Below, in pieces: positions 24,642 to 32,355 of a DNA stretch of 64,000 nt (positions are counted from its first letter, which is position 1; each line of letters opens with the position of its first letter). This DNA comes from CAYSPG01 sp964432885. GTDB taxonomy: Bacteria; Bacteroidota; Bacteroidia; AKYH767-A; OLB10. Where the stretch lies: the NCBI GenBank assembly GCA_964432885.1, contig CAYSPG010000004.1, forward strand, positions 124,001 through 188,000, given 5' to 3'. The notes beneath the pieces are model-generated. The model worked only from the letters and a program-made list of their open reading frames with translations. It was not told where the DNA came from and made no database searches. A program made the translations under genes and the position numbers.

Positions 24642-25874
24642 ATGAAAAACAAATTATCTCTTGCACTATCTATACTCTTTATAATGTTCGTTACTGCAAA
24701 AAATAGCGCACAAACATTTCCGGTAAAAATTGCTATGAACGGATATGAAGGAAACCTTGCTGTTGACACTCTCACTTTTTTTTATGTTGCAGCACCTGAT
24801 ACTACGTTGCAATTAGAAGCCAAAGAACATTATATAAAGACCGGTGCAGGCATTGGCGGAAAAACCGGTGAACGCACATCGTATATTTATTTTAATGTTG
24901 ATACAACAGGAAATGTTAGTTTGTATCAAAATATTTCTGCAACCGCATCAGCAAATACCATTACGCTAAAAACTTTTCTGGTAACAATAAATGTTGGTAA
25001 TTATACCGAAGGCTACATGCCCTCTTTCTTAAAAAATTCCATACAAACCAAAACTGCTGTTTTCAGCCTGATAGCGGGCCAGGTTTATTATCTTGACACA
25101 CGTTCAATTACTACAGCCGGAAATTATAGTTCGTGTTTTTATTTTTTGCTTTCGCCAAATGGCGATGTATATTCTGAAAAGCAGAATACGGCAACCACTG
25201 CCGGAAGTGTTATTCAATTAAACACATGCCTGGTAAAAATTGATCCACAAATTATTTCAGGCGGTGCTGTCATTAAATTACCAAACGGCAAAAACATCAG
25301 TCAGCCAAAAGAGGTTTACCTGCTTACCGAATTAATTTACCAACTAAGTTGGATGGAGGGCAGTAATCAAAAAAAATTTAATGTAATACCGTGTAATCAA
25401 AATTCAGGTGAGTTGCCGGTTGGCACTATAATTTCTTCTATGCTCACTTATGATCAACTTTGTAAGCAATCAGGAAATGAACCGGCATGGCACAGGCTTA
25501 ATTTCTGGGCACCTGCTGACGGGCGCAATGTACAACACTCCACCTATACTGCTGTTACCGGAAATAATTTTGTTCCCGATTTACGCGGAGTTTTTTTGCG
25601 TGGCAAAAACCAAATTGATGCAACTGAAACAACACCAGTTTCTGCTGACCGTGCTGACCCCGCAGGTAACCGAATTGCCGGATCCCTTCAGCAGGATACT
25701 TTGCAAAAACACAGTCATGATTTAATGGATCAGCCCATTGTAAACAGACCCGGTAACTTTAGTTTTAACAATGGCACCAGTTATCGTGGTGGCATAGCGG
25801 CAACCAAAGAATCCGGTGACGATGAAACGCGGCCCAAAAATGTGGCTGTGTACTCCTACATAAAAATAAATTAA
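24642..25874 (+). CDS. secreted protein with phage tail-collar-like C-terminus
   Basis: 410 residues. Signal peptide about 1-23 (ending KNSAQT). Residues 24-235 are beta-rich with no motif I recognise. The C-terminal part (about 255-410) resembles short tail fibre/tail-collar proteins: a Gly-rich entry with VPDLRGVFLRGKNQID, then DTLQKHSHDL (HxH-type metal ligand in collar proteins) and the terminal ETRPKNVAVYSYIKIN, the classic end of that family. No other phage gene is near, and it has a signal peptide, so it is more likely a host surface trimer built from the same fold than a prophage piece. It converges on the next T9SS gene with only 12 bases between stops. It has no T9SS sorting domain. 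Confidence 0.7.
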   Translation: MKNKLSLALSILFIMFVTAKNSAQTFPVKIAMNGYEGNLAVDTLTFFYVAAPDTTLQLEAKEHYIKTGAGIGGKTGERTSYIYFNVDTTGNVSLYQNISATASANTITLKTFLVTINVGNYTEGYMPSFLKNSIQTKTAVFSLIAGQVYYLDTRSITTAGNYSSCFYFLLSPNGDVYSEKQNTATTAGSVIQLNTCLVKIDPQIISGGAVIKLPNGKNISQPKEVYLLTELIYQLSWMEGSNQKKFNVIPCNQNSGELPVGTIISSMLTYDQLCKQSGNEPAWHRLNFWAPADGRNVQHSTYTAVTGNNFVPDLRGVFLRGKNQIDATETTPVSADRADPAGNRIAGSLQQDTLQKHSHDLMDQPIVNRPGNFSFNNGTSYRGGIAATKESGDDETRPKNVAVYSYIKIN

Positions 25875-25886
25875 GTGGTTGGCAAC

Positions 25887-28800
25887 TTACTGCTTCACCA
25901 CCTTAATGGTTTTCTTTGGTGATGAAGTAGTTACCTGTAAAAAATAAATTCCTGATGGAAAGCTTGAAAGCCCCACCAACCTCCCCGAAGGGGAGGCTTT
26001 AGTTAGCGTCTCTGTATAAACTATTTTTCCAAGCACATCCATCATCTCTATTCTATCGCCAACCTTAAACTCCAAACCCGAAACCATAAACTCGCTCGTA
26101 AACGGATTTGGAACCACTGTCAATTGCCCATTGCCAACTGCCAACCCATTCTCCTCTTCTTCACGGCAATTAACCGTTACCACCACAGGCACTCCCATTT
26201 GTTTAGTACAACCACTTGCTGTTTCTTTTACATTGTATTGTCCGGCTGTGGTTGCGGTGTAACTTTGATTTGTTGCTCCTGCAATGTTGGTGCTGCCTTT
26301 TATCCATTGATACGTAACACCTGCAAATGTGTTGGCCGTTATGGTTACACTTTGTCCTGCACAAAAAGTGGTGGGGCCGCTTAACGTTACAGTTGGATTT
26401 GGATTACTGATTACTGTTAATGTTGCTATGTTTGATGTGGCACTACATACTCCACCTTGCGTTATTACTACTGTGTAATTTCCTGCTGTGCTGTTTGCAT
26501 GTGTGGAACTTGTAGCTCCTGCAATGGCAATGCCTGCACGATACCATTGATAAGTAAAATTATATCCTGTGTTTGCCGTAAACGTGGCTGCGCTGCCGTT
26601 ACAAATTGTAGTGTTGGCTGGTGATGCTGTGGCTGTGAGTGGTGCTATTACAACTGTTGTTGCCACAGATGTTGCATTGCCACATGGTGATGTGATGGCT
26701 ACGGTATAATTACCTGCTGTGGTTGCACCATAGTTTTGTGTGGTGGCTCCGCTAATATTAGTGCCGTTCTTTTTCCACTGAAACGTATAGCCTGTTCCTG
26801 TGTTTGCACTTAATGCAACAGTTGCACCTGTACAAATATTTACTGTGCCGCTTGGATTTACTAAGGCCACTATGCCACCTGTGCTTACTGCAATTGCATT
26901 GCTTGTTGCATTGCCACAGTTTGCACTAACATAACAAGTGTAGCTTCCTGCTGTGGTTGCAGTATAGTTGCTGAGAGTAGCTCCTGAAATATTTACATTG
27001 TTATTTTTCCATTGGTAACTGTAACCCGGAATGGCATTGCTTACGCTTAACACCACACTTCCTCCTGTGCAAAAACTTGTTGGACCATTTGCTGCAATTA
27101 CTGAAGCAACACTTGTTGCTGTTGTTACCTGCACATCTTGTCCTTGCTTGGTGCAACCGTTTGCTGTTTGTTTTACTCTGTATTTTCCATTGGTGGTTGC
27201 TGTGTACGTTTGATTGGTTGCACCAGCTATATCAATTGAATTTTTTTGCCATTGATAAGTTACTCCTGCAAAAGTGTTTGCTGTAAACGTAATTGTACCA
27301 GGACTGCAAAATGTGGTTGGCGATGTGTAAGTAAATGTTGGGTTAGGATTATTTATCTGGTTTACAACAAGGCTGTTGCTGGTGGCTGTGCCGCAGGTGC
27401 TTGTTTCAACAACATAATATGTACCTGCACTTCCAATTAAATATGTTGAAGATGTTGCTCCGCTTTGCGCTACTGAGTTTTTGTACCATTGGTAGGTAAT
27501 TCCTGTGCCAGTGTTGGCGGTGAGGGTAACTGCACTGCCTGCGCAGAAGCTTACAGGGCTTGCTGGAGTGATTGTAGCTGCACAGGAAGGGAAGAGTTTT
27601 ACTATCCAGTAATCACTAACTCCATTGCTGTTTTCCGTTTTGTCGCCTGAAATGTTTGAATAGGAATATCCGCCAAGGATGTATCCCTCGTCAATGGTTT
27701 GTTGGATAGAGTAAAGTATTTCAAAATCGCTCCCCCCTATGGTATTCTGCCATTGAATGTTCCCGGATGAATTGGTTTTTACAATCCAGTAGTCCCAGCT
27801 TCCATTACTGTTTTCTGTTTTATCGCCAGAAATGTTTGATTCAGAAACTCCTCCCAATATATATCCACCGTCAGCAGTTTGCCTGATGCAATTAAGTTCC
27901 TCAGAAATACTTCCTCCGATAGTATTCTGCCATTGTATGTTTCCGGATGAATTGGTTTTTACAATCCAGAAATCATTTGTATTGGACTGCCCCATGTTGT
28001 TTTCTGTTTTGTCTCCTGAAATGTTTGAACCGGAATATCCACCAAGAATATATCCCCCGTCAGTAGTTTGTTGAATTGAGAGAAGAACATCAAACCCGCT
28101 TCCCCCAATGGTATTCTGCCATTGAATGTTACCTATTGCATCCGTTTTTATTATCCAATAGTCAATACCTCCATTTGTACTTTCCGTTTTATCTCCTGAA
28201 ATGTTTGAATTAGACCAACCGCCAAGTATATAGCCCCCGTCTGTTGTTTGCTGGATGGATTGAAGCGCATCATCTCCGCTCCCCCCTATGGTATTCTGCC
28301 ACTGTATATTTCCTGCTGCATCAGTTTTTATTATCCAGTAATCATAACCCCCGTTGTTATTTTCCGTTTTGTCGCTTGAAATACTGGAATTAGATTTTCC
28401 TCCAAGAATATATCCCCCGTCAGCAGTTTGCCTGATGTAATAAAGTTCATCGGAAAGACTTCCCCCGATTGTATTCTGCCATTGTATGTTTCCTGCTGCA
28501 TCAGTTTTTACTATCCAGTAATCATACCATCCAATCCAGCCTTCTGTTTTATCGCCAGAAATGGTTGACAGGGAACTTCCACCAAGTATATATCCCCCAT
28601 CAGCGGTTTGCTGAATAGAATAAAGGTCATCACCACTATCTCCTCCAATGGTATTCTGCCATAGTATGTTTCCGTTTGCATCGGTTTTTATAATCCAGTA
28701 ATCGTAACTCCCATTGCTGCTTTCTGATTTGTCACCTGAAAGGTTTGACTCGGATTTTCCGGCCAGGATATATCCTCCATCAGTAGTTTGTTCTATCAAA

Positions 28801-28928
28801 TAAAGTTCATCATTACTGCCTCCCCCAATTGTATTCTGCCATTGTATAGAAGGTGCATTTTGAGAATAAAGATTGGAGGTAATTACAAAAATGGAAATAA
28901 TGAAATTAGATAGAATTTTTCTAGTCAT
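25887..28928 (-). CDS. giant secreted T9SS protein: seven-repeat propeller-like domain plus Ig-like repeats
   Basis: 1013 residues. Signal peptide about 1-22. Then seven consecutive repeats of about 59 residues, each starting with a variant of IQWQNTIGGS, containing QTTDGGYILGG and ISGDKTE, and ending DYWIVKTD; seven such units suggest a closed seven-bladed propeller. From about 440 on are Ig-like repeats nearly identical to those of the neighbouring genes (SFCAGSAVTLTANTGTGITY and others), and the last 80 residues are a type A sorting domain (VVPNPFTSEFMV, DVLGKIVYTE, FPSGIYFLQV). Probably a surface-displayed binding protein. It contains an in-frame palindromic repeat and a block identical to the next gene, signs of recombination among paralogues. 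Confidence 0.85.
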   Translation of the reverse strand: MTRKILSNFIISIFVITSNLYSQNAPSIQWQNTIGGGSNDELYLIEQTTDGGYILAGKSESNLSGDKSESSNGSYDYWIIKTDANGNILWQNTIGGDSGDDLYSIQQTADGGYILGGSSLSTISGDKTEGWIGWYDYWIVKTDAAGNIQWQNTIGGSLSDELYYIRQTADGGYILGGKSNSSISSDKTENNNGGYDYWIIKTDAAGNIQWQNTIGGSGDDALQSIQQTTDGGYILGGWSNSNISGDKTESTNGGIDYWIIKTDAIGNIQWQNTIGGSGFDVLLSIQQTTDGGYILGGYSGSNISGDKTENNMGQSNTNDFWIVKTNSSGNIQWQNTIGGSISEELNCIRQTADGGYILGGVSESNISGDKTENSNGSWDYWIVKTNSSGNIQWQNTIGGSDFEILYSIQQTIDEGYILGGYSYSNISGDKTENSNGVSDYWIVKLFPSCAATITPASPVSFCAGSAVTLTANTGTGITYQWYKNSVAQSGATSSTYLIGSAGTYYVVETSTCGTATSNSLVVNQINNPNPTFTYTSPTTFCSPGTITFTANTFAGVTYQWQKNSIDIAGATNQTYTATTNGKYRVKQTANGCTKQGQDVQVTTATSVASVIAANGPTSFCTGGSVVLSVSNAIPGYSYQWKNNNVNISGATLSNYTATTAGSYTCYVSANCGNATSNAIAVSTGGIVALVNPSGTVNICTGATVALSANTGTGYTFQWKKNGTNISGATTQNYGATTAGNYTVAITSPCGNATSVATTVVIAPLTATASPANTTICNGSAATFTANTGYNFTYQWYRAGIAIAGATSSTHANSTAGNYTVVITQGGVCSATSNIATLTVISNPNPTVTLSGPTTFCAGQSVTITANTFAGVTYQWIKGSTNIAGATNQSYTATTAGQYNVKETASGCTKQMGVPVVVTVNCREEEENGLAVGNGQLTVVPNPFTSEFMVSGLEFKVGDRIEMMDVLGKIVYTETLTKASPSGRLVGLSSFPSGIYFLQVTTSSPKKTIKVVKQ
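25967..26000. repeat. REP-like palindrome inside T9SS C-terminal domain coding sequence (second copy)
   Basis: Same element as at 20309-20343, at the equivalent codons of a paralogous sorting domain (encodes KASPSGRLVGLS). Confidence 0.75.
26878..27314. repeat. 437-bp block with no mismatch to 29951-30387
   Basis: Compared base by base with 29951-30387 (offset 3073): no mismatch over 437 bp, ending abruptly at a mismatch on each side (26877/29950 and 27315/30388). It covers parts of several Ig-like repeats in two neighbouring T9SS genes. Confidence 0.9.
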
Positions 28929-28965
28929 AATATTTTATTTATAATTACTAAAGTGTTTTCTGATT

Positions 28966-31900
28966 TTACTGCTTCACTACCTTCACTGTTTTCTGTTCCG
29001 TTGAAGTAGTTACTTTTAAAAAATAAATTCCTGAAGGAAAGTTTACAGTTTGCAGTTTACAGTTTTCAGTTGCAGTATTTATTGCTCGACTCAAAACAAC
29101 TTTTCCAAGTACATCCATCATCTCAATTCTATCTCCTATTTCAAACTTTAAACCATTAACTTCAAACTCGTTTGTAAACGGATTAGGAACTACTGTTAAC
29201 TGTGTACTGCCTACTGCCAACTCATTTGCTTCTTCACGGCAATTAACCGTTACCACCACAGGCACTCCCATTTGCTTGGTGCATCCACTTGCTGTTTCTT
29301 TTACATTGTATTGTCCGGCTGTGGTTGCGGTGTAACTTTGATTTGTTGCTCCTGCAATGTTGGTGCTGCCTTTTATCCATTGGTAAGTTACTCCTGCAAA
29401 CGTGTTGGCTGTTATGGTTACGCTTTGCCCTGCACAAAATGTTGTGGGGCCGCTAAGGGTTACTGTTGGATTAGGGTTGCTGATTACTGTTAACGATGCA
29501 ATGTTTGAGGTTGCGCTACAAACTCCACCTTGCGTTATTACTACTGTGTAATTTCCTGCAGTACTGTTAGCATGTGTTGAATTTGTAGCTCCTGCAATTG
29601 CAATGCCTGCACGATACCATTGATAAGTAAAATTATATCCTGTGTTTGCAGTAAATGTTGCTGCGCTTCCGTTACATATTGTTGTGCTTGATGGTGATGC
29701 CGTTGCAGTAAGTGCTGTTATTACCACAGTGGTAGCCACAGATGTTGCATTGCCACATGGTGATGTTATAGCTACTGTATATGCTCCTGCTGTGGTTGCA
29801 TTATATGTTGAAGCTGTTGCACCTGTAATATTTGTCCCATTCTTTTTCCATTGAAATGCATAGCCTGTTCCTGTATTTGCACTTAATGCAACTGTGGCTC
29901 CTGTGCAAATGTTTACAGTGCCACTTGGATTTACTAAGGCCACTATGCCGCCTGTGCTTACTGCAATTGCATTGCTTGTTGCATTGCCACAGTTTGCACT
30001 AACATAACAAGTGTAGCTTCCTGCTGTGGTTGCAGTATAGTTGCTGAGAGTAGCTCCTGAAATATTTACATTGTTATTTTTCCATTGGTAACTGTAACCC
30101 GGAATGGCATTGCTTACGCTTAACACCACACTTCCTCCTGTGCAAAAACTTGTTGGACCATTTGCTGCAATTACTGAAGCAACACTTGTTGCTGTTGTTA
30201 CCTGCACATCTTGTCCTTGCTTGGTGCAACCGTTTGCTGTTTGTTTTACTCTGTATTTTCCATTGGTGGTTGCTGTGTACGTTTGATTGGTTGCACCAGC
30301 TATATCAATTGAATTTTTTTGCCATTGATAAGTTACTCCTGCAAAAGTGTTTGCTGTAAACGTAATTGTACCAGGACTGCAAAATGTTGTTGGCGTTGTG
30401 TAACTCATTGTTGGATTTGGATTGTTTATTTGTGTTACAACTAAACTATTACTGGTGGCTGTGCCGCAACTGCTTGTTTCAACAACATAGTATGTGCCTG
30501 CACTGCCAATAAGATATGTTGATGAGGTGGCTCCGCTTTGTGCTACACTGTTCTTGTACCACTGGTAGGTAATTCCTGTGCCTGTGTTGGCTGTGAGGGT
30601 AATGGCGCTGCCTGCGCAGAAGGTGGTGGAGCCGGTAATGGTGGCTGGTGCACAGGCCAAGGTTGTAAACACCCACGTAGTGCCTGGCCATTGAACCGGA
30701 GGCCCTGAAACACAATTTAATCCTATCTCCCATTCATAACTTGTGGCTGGCAATAATCCTGTTAAGCTGTAATTTTTTAATGCAGGGCATACAATTATTA
30801 TGTTGTTAATATAGCTCCATGTTGCTGTACCATTAACTCTGTATCTCAGGGTGTAATTTCCATTACATGTTAGCGCAGACCATTCGAGCAAAGCGGATGT
30901 TGTTGTAATATTAGCGCTTGAAACATAAAGAGCAGAAGGTGGCGTGCAAAATTGTGGTGTAGTAAATGTTACTAAAGGTGAATATGCCGATGTATCGCCA
31001 GGGCCGCAAATAGAACGAACTTGCCATTGGAAAGTATAATTGTCAAATTGAAGGTTAGCTAAGTAACTATTGGTTGTAACGTTTACAGGTGGCCCAAAAT
31101 TTCCCCCAGGTCCATAACGAACATCATAACTAATTGCTCCTGGCACAGCATCCCAACTAAATGTTACATCTGGTGGAAAAAGAACTGATGACACCGATAA
31201 ATTTGAAGGAATACTACAGGCAGATGCTGTTGTAGTAAAAAACTGTGATGCTGTCCACGCGGATGACGCTCCTCCTCCGTTAGTGCAATATGCACTAACT
31301 CTCCATTCATATATGGAACCTGGTGTAAGTCCTGTTAAATTTTTTGTTGCAGAAGAAGATGCTGTATTTATCCATGTGGCTGAACCATTTATCCTGTATT
31401 GAATGTCGTAGCTTGTTGCATTTACAACTGCCTGCCAGTTTATAGTAGCCGAAGTCGTGCCCACATTTGTTGACGAAAAACCTGTAGGTGTTCCGCACCC
31501 CGAAGTCGGGCAGTCTATTCTGAATTGGCTTGATACTCCTGTTTGCGAAAATGCATTCACCATAATGTAATATTCGGTTCCGGCATTTAAAGGGCCAAAC
31601 GAAAAACTTTGCGTTACGCTTGGGTGAGAACTTCCGATAAAAGTAAATCCCGATTCGGTGCAACCAGATGATGATGATTTAAAGTAATATTCGGCTGTTT
31701 GGGTAGCAGAGGTGGTGGCAGGAAGGTAAAGTGTGTGATTTCCATAAATGGGAGGTGTAAACTTATAAATAACTTCCTTTCCGCCAATAGAAACCCATGC
31801 GCCCGGCCCTGACGGTATATTTAATGTAACCAACTGTGAACAATTAATTGCTGAAGAATTATTACAATTATAAGCAGTACCAAAAGCATAAGCGCTGCTG

Positions 31901-32232
31901 TTTGCACTCCATGTACCACTGCAATTTTTACGAGTATAAATCTGGTAAGAAGTATAAGGCGTGAGTCCTGTGATTGTTACAAAGTTTTGAGTTGTGGGGA
32001 TTAAAACCAATGTTCCACCAACACCTGCTGTTGCTCCTGTGCCCGGAGTAAATCCAGTTAAACCATACTCAACGTAATTAGTAGGGCCTGTGCTGTTAAT
32101 AGTTGGCTGCGCTGTTGTTTGTGTTATATTAAATACTCCTTGAAATGTAGCCGGATTGCATTGTCCAAAACTTTTTTGTGCAGAGGACATAAACAAAAAC
32201 AGTGATGCTGCGATTAAAAATAATTTTTTCAT
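28966..32232 (-). CDS. giant secreted T9SS protein with fibronectin III and Ig-like repeats
   Basis: 1088 residues. Signal peptide about 1-23. Residues about 25-130 are an FN3-like unit (GLTPYTSYQIYTRKNC), then a domain of about 110 residues with a Cys pair (CTESGFTFIG), then three FN3 domains to about 530 (ATINWQAVVNATSYDIQYR, LTGLTPGSIYEWRVSAYC, LRYRVNGTATWSY). Ig-like repeats follow, shared with the two neighbours, and a type A sorting domain (VVPNPFTNEFEV, DVLGKVVLSR, FPSGIYFLKV). Likely an adhesin-type surface protein. The loop before PSGIYFLKV holds a different repeat (29041-29076) from its paralogues. Confidence 0.85.
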   Translation of the reverse strand: MKKLFLIAASLFLFMSSAQKSFGQCNPATFQGVFNITQTTAQPTINSTGPTNYVEYGLTGFTPGTGATAGVGGTLVLIPTTQNFVTITGLTPYTSYQIYTRKNCSGTWSANSSAYAFGTAYNCNNSSAINCSQLVTLNIPSGPGAWVSIGGKEVIYKFTPPIYGNHTLYLPATTSATQTAEYYFKSSSSGCTESGFTFIGSSHPSVTQSFSFGPLNAGTEYYIMVNAFSQTGVSSQFRIDCPTSGCGTPTGFSSTNVGTTSATINWQAVVNATSYDIQYRINGSATWINTASSSATKNLTGLTPGSIYEWRVSAYCTNGGGASSAWTASQFFTTTASACSIPSNLSVSSVLFPPDVTFSWDAVPGAISYDVRYGPGGNFGPPVNVTTNSYLANLQFDNYTFQWQVRSICGPGDTSAYSPLVTFTTPQFCTPPSALYVSSANITTTSALLEWSALTCNGNYTLRYRVNGTATWSYINNIIIVCPALKNYSLTGLLPATSYEWEIGLNCVSGPPVQWPGTTWVFTTLACAPATITGSTTFCAGSAITLTANTGTGITYQWYKNSVAQSGATSSTYLIGSAGTYYVVETSSCGTATSNSLVVTQINNPNPTMSYTTPTTFCSPGTITFTANTFAGVTYQWQKNSIDIAGATNQTYTATTNGKYRVKQTANGCTKQGQDVQVTTATSVASVIAANGPTSFCTGGSVVLSVSNAIPGYSYQWKNNNVNISGATLSNYTATTAGSYTCYVSANCGNATSNAIAVSTGGIVALVNPSGTVNICTGATVALSANTGTGYAFQWKKNGTNITGATASTYNATTAGAYTVAITSPCGNATSVATTVVITALTATASPSSTTICNGSAATFTANTGYNFTYQWYRAGIAIAGATNSTHANSTAGNYTVVITQGGVCSATSNIASLTVISNPNPTVTLSGPTTFCAGQSVTITANTFAGVTYQWIKGSTNIAGATNQSYTATTAGQYNVKETASGCTKQMGVPVVVTVNCREEANELAVGSTQLTVVPNPFTNEFEVNGLKFEIGDRIEMMDVLGKVVLSRAINTATENCKLQTVNFPSGIYFLKVTTSTEQKTVKVVKQ
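29041..29076. repeat. CAGTTT-type simple repeat inside T9SS C-terminal domain coding sequence
   Basis: Iterated ACAGTTTGCAG/ACAGTTTTCAG units encode TATENCKLQTV at the position where the two paralogues carry the GC-rich palindrome. Confidence 0.65.
29951..30387. repeat. 437-bp block with no mismatch to 26878-27314
   Basis: Partner of the block at 26878-27314; lies within the Ig-like repeat region of the FN3-containing gene. Confidence 0.9.
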
Positions 32233-32257
32233 GATAGAGTTATTTACGGTTTGTTTT

Positions 32258-32287
32258 CAAAAATATAATAATTCCTGTAAAAAACAA
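32258..32287 (-). promoter_or_regulatory. Bacteroidota-type promoter of the FN3/Ig T9SS gene
   Basis: On the minus strand TTG (32287-32285), exactly 19 bases, then TATTTTTG (32265-32258). The predicted start gives a leader of about 20 bases to the ATG at 32232. It sits just after the terminator of the upstream metalloprotease gene. Confidence 0.65.
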
Positions 32288-32291
32288 TAGT

Positions 32292-32329
32292 TTATAAAAA
32301 AGAAAAACGCCAGCACAGGCTGACGTTTT
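32292..32329 (-). terminator. terminator of the metalloprotease gene
   Basis: Stem 32304-32314 with 32319-32329 (AAAACG-CAGC type, one wobble), 4-base loop, followed on the minus strand by TCTTTTTTA. Confidence 0.85.
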
Positions 32330-32355
32330 CTATTAAATATTCATAGTCTTTTCTG

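Noticed and set aside
24642..25874. Prophage fragment
   Set aside because: Only the C-terminus is collar-like; a signal peptide is present and no other phage gene lies nearby.
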